Assembly (NCBI GenBank): GCA_019058445.1
Contig: JAHPZA010000010.1
Coordinates: 372,001-436,000 of the forward strand
Length of the DNA stretch: 64,000 nucleotides
Reading direction: 5' to 3'
From: Promethearchaeota archaeon
GTDB lineage: Archaea; Asgardarchaeota; Lokiarchaeia; Sigyniarchaeales; SOKP01
The notes beneath the pieces were generated by a model. The model saw only the letters and a program-made list of their open reading frames with translations, was not told the DNA's origin and made no database searches. Position numbers and translations under genes: made by a program. This document shows, piece after piece, positions 35,093-44,338 of the stretch (position 1 is the stretch's first letter; every line of letters begins with the position of its first letter).

Positions 35093-37117
35093 TTATTGAA
35101 AAATTGAACCATTAGTGAAATCTTTCCAGATATTTTCGAACCAACCAAACTCATTTGGAATGTCTCTTACTTTTTCCCATTCGAATTTAATTATTCCTGC
35201 TTGAGATTGGATTGTCTGAATTTCGCCTTTAAGAATATTATCACTCATTATAAACTTGAATTGTATCAAATCTCCAGGAGGAATAACATATCTCTCATTA
35301 AATGATTCATTAAGTTTATCTCTAATAATTAGATATGAACCCCGACTTTTCCCATTAGATTCATGAAAGTTTAAAATGGATTCCAAGATGTATTGTTGAG
35401 TAAGGAGCGCATCTCGTATTCGTAAATATTCAATAATCTCATTATTATTTTGTAAAATTAGTAGTGTGTTAAGATTGTATATCTGTTTAATTACATTCTT
35501 TCCCTCCTCGAATAGATCTTTTACGGGTCTAATAATACCTCCAAATTTTGACATTCGATCTTGGATTGTTTCCCAAAATTGAGGAGGAGCCATTTGATCT
35601 ATATTCATAAGTGATTTTTTGAATAGAACAGAGTTAATATTCTTGATAATTAAGCTTAATTCAGGGGCAATAAGTTGTAGAAATTCATCTCTGTTCAGAG
35701 ATTCCATTTTCATGTACACGTTTCCAATTTTCTGTGCTGCTCTTAAACCTCCCACTTGACCAGAATTTAAAGCAGAACCTCCAGGTCTATAAATCCCGTG
35801 ACTTCCATTTGTTTCTCCAATGGCAAAGAGATGTTTAATATTTGTTTCCCACCAAATGTCTCCTGAAATTCCACCATTTAAGTGTTGATTACAAACAGCT
35901 ATTTGTAAATATTCCTTGGAGATATCAATCCCATTTTCGATATATAATTGTATTGCTTTTGGATTTAACAGTTTAAGTCTATCGAGCGGTGTGCTGGCCA
36001 GAGCATTTGAATTACTTAAATATTCTATAGTGATAGGATCTAACATGGTTTCTTCATAGTTCACAGGATTTTGAGTAAAATCAAGGTATACTTTATTATC
36101 TAAAATTTCCGTCTCATAATAAACAGCAAGATCAATAAGAGAAGAACCAAAATTTTCAATTCTTTCGGCATTAAATGGCCATTGATATCCTTTTAAAAAA
36201 ATAGCTTTAGAAAGTTGATGAAATGAAGGAAAATATTTTTCAAGGAATTCTATTTCATTTCCATTTTTATCTATGGAAACATATCTAGGTATTACCTGCT
36301 GATAAGAGCCAGAGACATTCCATCTAAATTTTATTGAGGCTAATCCAAATTGGGATTCAGTTAAATTTTGAAGCTTACATCCCGCTTTAATAGCAAGACC
36401 TAAGCTTCCTCTCTGAGATTCTGGGTAAACTGAATGTTTATATAAAGCTGCAGGACCTCCTGTTGCCATGATAATATTCCTAGCTTTAAAAATTTTAATG
36501 GAATTAATAATATTTTCCAAGTTCTTTTCTGATGCTAATTCATCTGTTTTAATACATATAACACCAATTGCTTCGCTTCTCTTTTTGGTATTATCAACCA
36601 ATATATTTAACGCGTAATGGTTATCAAATATTACAATATCTTTTTTTTGAACTTCTTTTAATAAGCATTTACCCATCTTTTGAGAGGTAAATGGGCCAAT
36701 AGAGGTTGCACGTTGTTTTGGGTCATTATCCGTTTTATATCCAACAAATCCACCAAATTGATCATGAGGAAATGGCACTCCTAGTTGCACTAAATGAAAG
36801 AACTCTCTAATTGAATTCGTAGCCTCAATTAAGGCAATGTCACCATGCATCGCACCTCTTGCACATAAATCATTAGCCATTTCAACCGGAGAGTCCAATT
36901 GGTCTCCAATTAAAGACACTTTGTAATAAGTTTGCTTGTCAGAGCCACTATTAAACGAAGTACCTCCTCCTAATTTCTCAGTGATTATCGCAATTTTTGA
37001 ATGATCTATCCCCTCATCTACTAAATGAATTGCGCAATTAAGACCCGCAGCACCAGAGCCAATTATTATTGTATTGAATTCTTTAATTTCAAAATCTTCG
37101 ATATTAATATCTGTCAT
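35093..37117 (-). CDS. Fumarate reductase/succinate dehydrogenase-type FAD flavoprotein
   Basis: FAD-dependent oxidoreductase of 674 residues. The dinucleotide loop is IIIGSGAAGLNCA (about residues 15-27). The FRD/L-aspartate oxidase active-site region is visible as NQHLNGGISGD and the FAD-closing SHGIYRPGGSALNSGQVGGLRAA. The C-terminal 200 residues form the helical domain of SdhA-like proteins. No SdhB, SdhC or SdhD genes lie nearby, so it is a soluble relative that probably reduces or oxidises an intermediate of the surrounding sugar island. Ends 2 bp from the convergent OYE gene. Confidence 0.87.
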   Translation of the reverse strand: MTDINIEDFEIKEFNTIIIGSGAAGLNCAIHLVDEGIDHSKIAIITEKLGGGTSFNSGSDKQTYYKVSLIGDQLDSPVEMANDLCARGAMHGDIALIEATNSIREFFHLVQLGVPFPHDQFGGFVGYKTDNDPKQRATSIGPFTSQKMGKCLLKEVQKKDIVIFDNHYALNILVDNTKKRSEAIGVICIKTDELASEKNLENIINSIKIFKARNIIMATGGPAALYKHSVYPESQRGSLGLAIKAGCKLQNLTESQFGLASIKFRWNVSGSYQQVIPRYVSIDKNGNEIEFLEKYFPSFHQLSKAIFLKGYQWPFNAERIENFGSSLIDLAVYYETEILDNKVYLDFTQNPVNYEETMLDPITIEYLSNSNALASTPLDRLKLLNPKAIQLYIENGIDISKEYLQIAVCNQHLNGGISGDIWWETNIKHLFAIGETNGSHGIYRPGGSALNSGQVGGLRAAQKIGNVYMKMESLNRDEFLQLIAPELSLIIKNINSVLFKKSLMNIDQMAPPQFWETIQDRMSKFGGIIRPVKDLFEEGKNVIKQIYNLNTLLILQNNNEIIEYLRIRDALLTQQYILESILNFHESNGKSRGSYLIIRDKLNESFNERYVIPPGDLIQFKFIMSDNILKGEIQTIQSQAGIIKFEWEKVRDIPNEFGWFENIWKDFTNGSIFQ

Positions 37118-37178
37118 ACTTAATTATAATGTAAGGTATAAGTATCATATAAAAAACTGATTATTATCTGTTGTCAAA

Positions 37179-37673
37179 ATGAATAAGATGTATAAATGGA
37201 AAATAAAAGATACATTTATTATTGATTTTTTTTTTATTATATCCTTTATTGGGATTATAATTTTACTTGGTATTATATCAATATTCTATTTAATAATTTT
37301 TACTTTGTTTTATATTCTAATGAATTTATTATTAGCAATTATTTGTCATGATTGTCCTCATCAAGGGCATTTCTGTCCTGGAATCAGTCAACTACTATTT
37401 GGTGCTCTACTCTCAAAAAAGCTTATTAAAAAAGAAAAGATAAGCCGAAAAATGATAAGAATTACTTTGATATTTTATGCGATAATAGGAATGGGTACCT
37501 TTATTGTTGCCTTTCTTGTGATAATTATTTTACTATGGTCATCTTTATTTTGGATTACATTAATTCCTCCCATCTGCTACATTATATATAGCATAATAGC
37601 ATGGCCAATTTTATGTCCAAAATGTAACAATAAAGATAATTGCCCAGTAAAAAATTTTAAAGAGTATTTCTAA
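37179..37673 (+). CDS. Four-helix membrane protein with Cys-rich loops
   Basis: A 164-residue membrane protein with four hydrophobic segments (about 13-35, 38-58, 97-122 and 124-145). Between segments 2 and 3 is CHDCPHQGHFCPG, and the C-terminus has CPKCNNKDNCP: two Cys/His groups able to bind metal or iron-sulfur. This could make it a membrane redox partner for the adjacent flavoprotein, but that is positional inference. Divergent from the flavoprotein gene with about 60 bp between them. I do not recognise a named family. Confidence 0.7.
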   Translation: MNKMYKWKIKDTFIIDFFFIISFIGIIILLGIISIFYLIIFTLFYILMNLLLAIICHDCPHQGHFCPGISQLLFGALLSKKLIKKEKISRKMIRITLIFYAIIGMGTFIVAFLVIIILLWSSLFWITLIPPICYIIYSIIAWPILCPKCNNKDNCPVKNFKEYF

Positions 37674-37686
37674 GCCCTGATAGAAA

Positions 37687-38490
37687 TTATAATCGACGGA
37701 TATGAAAGCCACCATCTATATCTATAATGGTTCCAGTAGAATATGGCAGTAATCCACTCACAATCGCTATAACTGGTTTGGCGATATCTATGGGTTTTCC
37801 CCATTGTTTGATTGGAGTAAGCCCTTCATTAATAAGCTTATCATATTTTTCATGGATGTTTTCGGTCATTGGAGTGTCTATGATCCCCGGAGAAATTTCA
37901 AATACAGGAATTTCATGATCTGATAATCTTTCCGCAAACAATTTCGTCATCATACTCATTCCAGCTTTTGAAATACAATATTCTCCTCTATTTCTTGAAG
38001 TAGTATATCTACTAAGGGAAGAAATATTAATAATGTACGGTTGATATTCTTCTGTTAGTAATTGTTTGAGCTCAATCATCCATTTAGCTATAAGTTGGGT
38101 TAAGAAATAAGGGCCTTTAAGATTTATAGCCATTACTCTGTCATAGGAATCCTCACTTGTCTCTAAAATATCTTTTCTCTCCTTAGGAGCAACTCCAGCA
38201 TTATTTACCAACACATCAATTCGATTAAATTTATCTTTAATAAGATTGACTAATTTATTCCGATCCTCTGCCTTACTTACATCAGATTGAATAAAAATGT
38301 ATCTTTGCTCGAATTGCTTTCCATATATCTCCTTTAGTGCTGATAAATAATTCTCTGATAAGCTATTAGTTGTTGCTCCATTTATTACTACATTGAATCC
38401 AATTTTAGCTAACTCTAAAACAATCGCTTTCCCTATACCATGTGTACTACCAGTTACACACGCAATTTTATGTTCACTAAAATTAGTCAT
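37687..38490 (-). CDS. Short-chain dehydrogenase/reductase (SDR)
   Basis: Classical SDR of 267 residues. The NAD(P)-binding loop is TGSTHGIGKA (14-23), the structural motif VNNAGVAP is near 90, and the catalytic tetrad shows as NISSLS with Ser and YCISKAG with Tyr and Lys. The region after it (SPGIIDTPMTE) and the C-terminal STGTIIDIDGGFHIRR are typical of 3-oxoacyl reductase-like and sugar-alcohol dehydrogenases. It belongs to the sugar island and lies 33 bp downstream of the TrmB regulator gene on the same strand, so the two are probably co-transcribed. Confidence 0.9.
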   Translation of the reverse strand: MTNFSEHKIACVTGSTHGIGKAIVLELAKIGFNVVINGATTNSLSENYLSALKEIYGKQFEQRYIFIQSDVSKAEDRNKLVNLIKDKFNRIDVLVNNAGVAPKERKDILETSEDSYDRVMAINLKGPYFLTQLIAKWMIELKQLLTEEYQPYIINISSLSRYTTSRNRGEYCISKAGMSMMTKLFAERLSDHEIPVFEISPGIIDTPMTENIHEKYDKLINEGLTPIKQWGKPIDIAKPVIAIVSGLLPYSTGTIIDIDGGFHIRRL

Positions 38491-38522
38491 TATAAAATTA
38501 GATTGTATTTAATTAAAACAAA

Positions 38523-39320
38523 TTAGCTTAATTTGATTTCATTTGCAGTATCATAAAGATAGTTAAAATAAAAGGTGGCCGCTGGGGCGAAGGCGATATG
38601 ATCAGTAAGCACTCCAAAATATGATGGTTTCTCAAAGAATTTTTGAGTTAGAACTATAAATGCGTCCTCTCCTTCATCAATCACGACAGCCATTCCAAAG
38701 ACCTGATCTCGAGATTTGATTTCGGAGATTTCATTATACTTTTTTAAAATTTCTTTATATTTTTTATCCTCTAAAGCATGATCTTCAACTAATAATTTGA
38801 TGTTTGTAACCCCTCTAGCTCTTGCTTTCTTCATATCCTCATAAAAAATTTCTAGTAGTTCAAAGTCAGAAGACACGATAAATATTGATGTTTTAGCAAG
38901 ATTAATTAAAGATATGGATCTATTTAGACAAATATCACGCCCTCTATGAATATATAATCCAATTTTAATCGGAGTGTCATGTGATTCATAGATCGGAGTG
39001 AGGGTATGAATAATTTTATTGGAATTTTTATCAAAATTATCATTATATTGTTTTTTTGCGATTATAAGTGCTTCGTCTGGACTTTTCGCAAAATATCTGG
39101 ACGGTCTTGATTCTTCTTCCTTAATAATCCACATTTTATCTTTTTCGAGCTGTGTGAGAATATTATATATCCGAGAATAGGGCACACCAGAAGCTTCTGA
39201 CAGTTCTCGAGCATCCATCGGACCTTTTGAGATTAGTGTGAGATAAATTGATATTTCATAATCAGTAAGTCCTATGTCTCTAAGGGCGTCCTTAACCGAA
39301 TCAGGGATTTCATTTGACAT
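38523..39320 (-). CDS. TrmB-family transcriptional regulator
   Basis: N-terminal winged helix (residues 8-75) with the TrmB signature LTDYEISIYLTLISKGPMDARELSEASGVPYSRIYNIL. The remaining 180 residues form the TrmB effector domain, which in characterised members binds sugars. Small size (265) and position just before the SDR, with the FGGY kinase gene close upstream, suggest it is the sugar-responsive controller of this island. No operator could be assigned with confidence. Start: ATG at 39320. Confidence 0.9.
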   Translation of the reverse strand: MSNEIPDSVKDALRDIGLTDYEISIYLTLISKGPMDARELSEASGVPYSRIYNILTQLEKDKMWIIKEEESRPSRYFAKSPDEALIIAKKQYNDNFDKNSNKIIHTLTPIYESHDTPIKIGLYIHRGRDICLNRSISLINLAKTSIFIVSSDFELLEIFYEDMKKARARGVTNIKLLVEDHALEDKKYKEILKKYNEISEIKSRDQVFGMAVVIDEGEDAFIVLTQKFFEKPSYFGVLTDHIAFAPAATFYFNYLYDTANEIKLS

Positions 39321-39456
39321 GATTAGTACCTTTGCTTTATATAAATATTAGTTTATACAGTTTAAGACATTTTTAAATATATATAATATTACTTCATCAC
39401 TAAATAATTTTTATTTTTAGTCTAAATAAAAGAATCTATTTAAGACATGTTTTTTT

Positions 39457-41076
39457 TCATGATGAAAAATATTTCTCTACAAATTGTTTCCGCATAAATT
39501 CTGGATCTTCACCATTTCTTAATATATAGTCTTCGCATTTTTTATATAGAATCACCATTTCATCATACAAATCCCTATTTTTAAGTTTAGGGGTGATTTC
39601 TATAGTCGATTGCGAGTTCAAGAATTTAGATACTATTATGTTCCAGTTTTTCCCTTTTTTGATGAAATCATAGTACGATTTAAGAGATCTGAACGCCGCA
39701 CCTAAAGCGGCAGAATCTGTAATATTAAATTGACGAATTGGAGTTTGAAAAATGTCAGCTGCTACTTGTAAAATATCGTTATTTACCGAACCACCTCCAG
39801 TAGCATAAATATCCTGAGGCTTTTCACTAATCCATTGTGAATGAAGTCTCATTGATAAGAATTGAGCCTCTATGATTCCTCTTACGTTTCCTTCAATATC
39901 ATTCTCATTAAGACCAAATCTATAAACTTTCGGTTCTAACACTAATGGAACTATTTCAGGAAAAAAGTAGGGTAATATCACTTTTCCATTATTTCCCGGT
40001 GGAGATCTTTTTAGTAATTCAGAGAATTTATCCCAATTAAGATTAAACTTTTCTTTAATTTTTTCTCTTGCTAAGGAACCGTTTTTATAGCAAATTAAAC
40101 TCATATAATCCCCGGTGGGAGCTCCAAATACGTGTCCTTCACCACTTAAATCTAAGTGAAGTTTTTTCATGTAGCCAAAATATGTATCGCTTGTCCCTAA
40201 ACTAATTGCGACTTTCCCTTTATCGATTAATCCTACTCCGATTAAGCTATTAGGATTATCACCTGACCATGCAACTAATATCATATCAGGATCAAATCCA
40301 AATTTCTTAATAAAATAAGGTGAGATTTTACCGATGATATTATAGGAGTCTCTAAGGGGCGGTAATTTCTCTCTTAAATTAGGGGCAGTTGCATTTAATG
40401 CTCGATTATCCCATTGTTTGGTTTGAATATTCATAAGATTCATTCCTGCACCATCTCCGTGATCTATAGGAGCATTTTTTCCTAAAAGAATAGTAGCCAT
40501 ATAAGAGCTGACTAAGTGAATAATTGAGGTTTGAAGATACCCCTCTGGATTTTCTTGATAGAATTTACGAATTTGGGGTCCAGAAAATCTTTCAAAAGTA
40601 TTTGAACCAGTTATTTTAATAGTTTCCTTCAAACCACCAAGACTCTTTCTAATTTCCTCACATTGTCTAGTAGTGCTAGAATCCATCCATATAGGGCTAG
40701 TTTGTCTACTGAAGCATCCCTTAAGTTGATTTATTATAGCGTCCTTCGGATTTAACGCTTGAAGTGCATGCTCGAATTTGTTATTCAAATACACAGTGCC
40801 ATGTTGCTGTCCAGATCCAGATATTGCCTTAATATTTTCGATTGAAATGTGATTTGAAATTTTATCAAATATTAACTCAAGTGCCTCTACCCACATGAGA
40901 GGAAAAGAATGGACCACTTTCTCATTCTCTAAAATAATAATCCCATTAGTAGTGTTATATTGTGGTAACTCTTTATCGAAGTTTATTGAAACCTTGTAAA
41001 TAATGGAAGAAGAATCAACGATTATGCCAGTTAGGCTCTGAGTTGAGCAATCTAATCCTAAGAAATAATCGCTCAT
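39457..41076 (-). CDS. FGGY-family carbohydrate kinase (xylulokinase-like)
   Basis: Phosphorylates a sugar or polyol with ATP. The first phosphate motif is LGLDCSTQSLTGIIVD (residues 6-21). SGSGQQHGTVYL is the xylulokinase-type substrate loop, SLGTSDTYFGYM the second phosphate motif and ATGGGSVNNDILQVAADIF the adenosine motif. At 539 residues it is slightly longer than bacterial XylB. The xylulokinase-type residues favour a ketopentose-like substrate, but FGGY members vary. It heads a minus-strand series with TrmB and SDR downstream. No sugar transporter gene lies in the island. Confidence 0.9.
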   Translation of the reverse strand: MSDYFLGLDCSTQSLTGIIVDSSSIIYKVSINFDKELPQYNTTNGIIILENEKVVHSFPLMWVEALELIFDKISNHISIENIKAISGSGQQHGTVYLNNKFEHALQALNPKDAIINQLKGCFSRQTSPIWMDSSTTRQCEEIRKSLGGLKETIKITGSNTFERFSGPQIRKFYQENPEGYLQTSIIHLVSSYMATILLGKNAPIDHGDGAGMNLMNIQTKQWDNRALNATAPNLREKLPPLRDSYNIIGKISPYFIKKFGFDPDMILVAWSGDNPNSLIGVGLIDKGKVAISLGTSDTYFGYMKKLHLDLSGEGHVFGAPTGDYMSLICYKNGSLAREKIKEKFNLNWDKFSELLKRSPPGNNGKVILPYFFPEIVPLVLEPKVYRFGLNENDIEGNVRGIIEAQFLSMRLHSQWISEKPQDIYATGGGSVNNDILQVAADIFQTPIRQFNITDSAALGAAFRSLKSYYDFIKKGKNWNIIVSKFLNSQSTIEITPKLKNRDLYDEMVILYKKCEDYILRNGEDPEFMRKQFVEKYFSS

Positions 41077-41215
41077 AATAAAATTAATATTCTTCTTTAT
41101 TTTTGAATCATTTGTAATTCTAGCTTTAAATTTATAATGAAATTTAAAATTAGGACGTATTTACGGAGTATAAACTTGAAGGGACTCAGCGGATTACTTC
41201 TGTTTTAGGAAGTTT

Positions 41216-41893
41216 TTACGATATCGGTTTTCCGCAGTTATTACAAAATTTACTATTATCCCTTAAATCATTTCCGCAATGGACACAAGTTAGGATTTTA
41301 GGCAAATCTTCTTCTTCAGAAGGTTCTTCATCTTTAGGAAGTTCCTGCGATAGGGGTTTTCCACAGCCCATGCAGAATTTATCATTTTCTTTTACTAGGT
41401 ATCCACAATATTTACATTTTGGGATATCGGGTTTATCATCTGCTTTAGCAGGCTCTTCAGCTTCAAGAAGATCTTGTGAGAGAGGTTTTCCACAATTGGT
41501 ACAGAATTTACTATTCTCTTTAATAGGATTCCCACAATGTTTACATTTGGGAAGTTGGGGTATGTCTTCTGCTTTAGGTGTTTCTTCTGTCTTAAATGTT
41601 TCTTCAGTTTTAGATATTACTTCTTTCTTGGGAGTTATTTCTGCTTTAAAAATTTCCATAGATTTCGGAAGATCCTTAGAGACAGGTTTTCCACATTTCG
41701 TACAAAATTTAGCATTTTCTTTTAAGGTTACTCCGCAAAATTTGCATTTAAGAATTTCAGTTGCTTTTTTAGGCTCAGAAATCTCTTCAATTTCAGTTTC
41801 AGGATAATATCGGGGTATAGGCTTCCCACAATTAGAACAAACTTCAGCATTTTCTTCGATTTCTCTCCCGCAGCCCTCGCAATAGAAAACCAT
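41216..41893 (-). CDS. Protein with five tandem zinc ribbons
   Basis: Five repeats of a double CxxC zinc ribbon, each of the form C-xx-CG then about ten residues then C-xx-CGKP, at roughly residues 4-25, 55-76, 115-136, 155-176 and 200-221. They are joined by acidic, Glu/Pro/Lys-rich linkers of 15-40 residues. The start ATG at 41893 places the first Cys right behind it; a GTG at 41905 would add four residues. The repeats are near-identical, so they arose by recent internal duplication. Such zinc ribbon strings bind nucleic acid or proteins; the role is unknown. Divergent from the Lrp regulator gene. Confidence 0.85.
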   Translation of the reverse strand: MVFYCEGCGREIEENAEVCSNCGKPIPRYYPETEIEEISEPKKATEILKCKFCGVTLKENAKFCTKCGKPVSKDLPKSMEIFKAEITPKKEVISKTEETFKTEETPKAEDIPQLPKCKHCGNPIKENSKFCTNCGKPLSQDLLEAEEPAKADDKPDIPKCKYCGYLVKENDKFCMGCGKPLSQELPKDEEPSEEEDLPKILTCVHCGNDLRDNSKFCNNCGKPIS

Positions 41894-42189
41894 TTTTAAT
41901 ATCACATTCTTTTGTTTTTACAATACATCAGAAACTATAATTAGACAATAAAATTCCATCGATATAAAATTACGGTTTTTGAAAATCATTTCTATAGTTG
42001 ATATTTTTAAAAAAAATACTAATTATATAAACACTATTTTGATGTACTCAAAAATAAATAAAATTACTTTTTTAATTAAATACCACAAATAGATAGAGAA
42101 ATTAGTCAAGATCAATTAGAGAATCGACAAAAAAATTACTAAAACGGAAAATTAAAATACGAATTTGCATAATTTAATAATCAAGAGTA

Positions 42190-42211
42190 TATGAAATGAT
42201 AATATTTCATA
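42190..42211. promoter_or_regulatory. Inverted repeat upstream of Lrp gene (probable operator)
   Basis: TATGAAAT and its exact complement ATTTCATA are separated by six bases. It lies about 55 bp before the chosen Lrp start, the usual place for an autoregulatory Lrp/AsnC operator. It sits within a 350-bp intergenic stretch (41894-42266) that otherwise shows only AT-rich sequence. Confidence 0.5.
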
Positions 42212-42266
42212 AAAAAGTTATGAATAATTTAATAAAGATTTATAATTTCACGTGATAAATATAAAA

Positions 42267-42686
42267 ATGGATGTTATAGATTTAAAAATTTTAGAGGAAT
42301 TGAAACAAGATAGTCGAATAAGTTTCAATGAAATTGCGGATAAAATAGGAAAAACTGAAGCAACCATACGCCGTCGTGTTAAAAAACTTAAAGAAGATGG
42401 AACAATTAGGAAGTTTACTATTTTATATGAACTGAACTCAAAGCCAAAAACCCGAGCAACGGTGAAGATTGAGCCCGATTTCAAGGACATCAAGCGAATT
42501 CTAAAGGAACTAATCGATATTGAGCAAATAACAGATATCTGGAGGCTTTCCGGAGATTGTGGGTTATTTATGAAAGTAGAAATTGAGTCCATTGAAAAAT
42601 TCAACCCTTTAATTGAGGAACGATTAGCTCAGATAAAGGGAATAAAAATCGTTGAGACCTGTTTTATTACTGACGTTATAAAGTAA
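42267..42686 (+). CDS. Lrp/AsnC-family transcriptional regulator
   Basis: Helix-turn-helix domain at the N-terminus (MDVIDLKILEELKQDSRISFNEIADKIG...TIRRRVKKLKEDG), then the RAM ligand-binding domain with the conserved strand ATVKIEPDF and ending GIKIVETCFITDVIK. At 139 residues it has the family's usual size. I choose the ATG at 42267 because it gives the standard N-terminus; a GTG at 42252 would add five residues. It should sense an amino acid or related metabolite. A palindrome lies just upstream. It does not adjoin an obvious target gene. Confidence 0.92.
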   Translation: MDVIDLKILEELKQDSRISFNEIADKIGKTEATIRRRVKKLKEDGTIRKFTILYELNSKPKTRATVKIEPDFKDIKRILKELIDIEQITDIWRLSGDCGLFMKVEIESIEKFNPLIEERLAQIKGIKIVETCFITDVIK

Positions 42687-42772
42687 ATTTGAATTTCTTT
42701 TTCTTTTTTCTTATTTAAACTGGAGAAAACTTCTCATTTTAGTAAAAATTCTTCTTAATTTAAGATTTTACT

Positions 42773-43417
42773 TTACACTGCTTCTATTTCTTTCACAAAT
42801 ATTATTTCACTATTAACATCGTAAAATTTACGATCTTGGACCGATTCTATAAACACCGAAAACTTTTTTATTTGCTCTCTATATAATCCACTTTTTTGTA
42901 TTGCTACAGCATCTTCTTTACTTTCCCATAATCCAAAAGATATACCCTCGTCTCTCTGTTCTGTAACTAGAAGTAATAAGCTAACAAGCCCTTTTTGACT
43001 TTTCATAGCGGGGACCACGCTTCCATCCCAAATCTCTCTTACTTCTTCGGGGGAAACACCTGGTTTTACTTTAGTAAATGTCAAGCTACCAACTTTCGCT
43101 TCTAAGTCTTTCATAAAAACTAATTCGCTGTTCACCTCATAATACTTGCGGTTTGGCGGTGCTGCTAAAAAAGCTGCAAATTTTTTTACTTGATCTTGAT
43201 AATAGGGGATTTTCTCTCCTGCCAACGCATCATCCTTATTCTCCCAGAGAGTGAGAGCAAGAGCTTCATCTCTTTTTTCTGTGACTAATAAGCAGCCACC
43301 TATAAATCCTTTCTGTTCTTTAGAAGCAGGGATTACACTACCATCCCAAATCTTTCGAGTATTCTCTAGTGAAATATTTGGTTTTAATTTGGCAAAGGTT
43401 ATGCGGACAAACGCCAT
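42773..43417 (-). CDS. Tandem dimeric alpha-beta barrel (ABM-like) protein
   Basis: Two homologous halves of about 105 residues, each starting with a strand and NxxxTRKIWDGSVIPA or SPEEVREIWDGSVVPA, a central LLLVTExRDE strand, and ending with a ...KFxxFxxxxxxRxFYxVNSExxFVK segment. Each half is a dimeric alpha-beta barrel of the antibiotic biosynthesis monooxygenase type, which usually forms homodimers; here the pair is fused and may form a pseudo-dimer. Substrate and activity are unknown; no cofactor residues are evident. Monocistronic, with about 230 bp to the divergent FKBP gene. Confidence 0.8.
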   Translation of the reverse strand: MAFVRITFAKLKPNISLENTRKIWDGSVIPASKEQKGFIGGCLLVTEKRDEALALTLWENKDDALAGEKIPYYQDQVKKFAAFLAAPPNRKYYEVNSELVFMKDLEAKVGSLTFTKVKPGVSPEEVREIWDGSVVPAMKSQKGLVSLLLLVTEQRDEGISFGLWESKEDAVAIQKSGLYREQIKKFSVFIESVQDRKFYDVNSEIIFVKEIEAV

Positions 43418-43650
43418 ATAATTAACCTCTTATTGAATTTTGTTTTATAAATTGGATTTTATTACAGAAAACAAAATTATAATTAACTATTTAAATCTTT
43501 ACATTACTGTAGAAAACGCTCAGATAAAGATCATACCCTTCAAATAGATACTCTCAAAATTATGAAAAATAATCCCAATATCTAAAAACAACTCACGATT
43601 AAAAATTCTAATACTCAATTTTTTAACAGTTAAAAAACAGGAAAAATAAC

Positions 43651-44139
43651 ATGGCAATTAAAAAAGGAGATATTATTAAAGTGGAATATGAAGGTACTCT
43701 GGATGATGGTACTGTTTTTGATAGCACAAAATTAAACGGAGGAAATCCCTTAAAGTTCGAAGTTGGCGGAGGACAACTCATTAAGGGGTTTGACGACTCA
43801 GTTATAGGTAAGGAAGTTGGAGAAGAGTTTTCAATTACGCTTCAACCCTCAGATGCGTATGGAGATTATAAAAATGATATGGTACGTAAACTGGCAAAAA
43901 ATCTTTTCCCAAAAGAACAAGAACCACAAGCTGGTATGATAATCCAAGTGATGGATGAAACAGGACATATAATATTAGCATCAATTAAGGAAGTTATAGA
44001 TAATAATGTGATTGTAGATATGAATCATCCTTTAGCAGGTAAAGTATTAAAATTTAAGATTAAAGTGACCGAGACAGGTTGCGAACCTGATCCTCCTCAT
44101 ACATGTGGATATGGTTGCGGTCACGACCACGAGCATTAA
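43651..44139 (+). CDS. FKBP-type peptidyl-prolyl isomerase (SlyD-like)
   Basis: Catalyses cis-trans isomerisation of X-Pro bonds and acts as a folding helper. The FKBP core is clear: VEYEGTLDDGTVFDST (residues 11-26), GGGQLIKGFDDSVIGKEVGEE (38-58) and NHPLAGKVLKFKIKV near 126-141. An insert-in-flap domain lies between, as in SlyD and archaeal FKBPs. The C-terminus has a short Cys/His tail (HTCGYGCGHDHEH) able to bind metal, similar to SlyD. At 162 residues it fits the archaeal long-type FKBP. Cytosolic. Transcribed alone. Confidence 0.95.
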   Translation: MAIKKGDIIKVEYEGTLDDGTVFDSTKLNGGNPLKFEVGGGQLIKGFDDSVIGKEVGEEFSITLQPSDAYGDYKNDMVRKLAKNLFPKEQEPQAGMIIQVMDETGHIILASIKEVIDNNVIVDMNHPLAGKVLKFKIKVTETGCEPDPPHTCGYGCGHDHEH

Positions 44140-44338
44140 GTTTTTACAAAATCAGAAGAGAAGTAACAATATTTTTTTAAATTTTTTTCTTATTGTGAGA
44201 GCGTGAGATACGTTCAGTGATTTCCTACTAGAGTTCAATTAATATTTTTTATGAAAAACACATTTAATTAAAATGATCTTAAAAATATGAGAAAAAGACT
44301 TTTGAGCTTTATAATACCTATTAGCTTAAAAAAGAGTC

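Noticed and set aside
37179..37673. Cys-rich membrane protein as an SdhC/SdhD anchor of the flavoprotein
   Set aside because: It has no heme-ligand His pattern and no SdhB is present; only a loose redox link is kept.
41370..41807. Plus-strand ORFs over the zinc ribbon gene
   Set aside because: They are repeats only because the sense gene is repetitive; the five CxxC pairs on the minus strand are the real signal.
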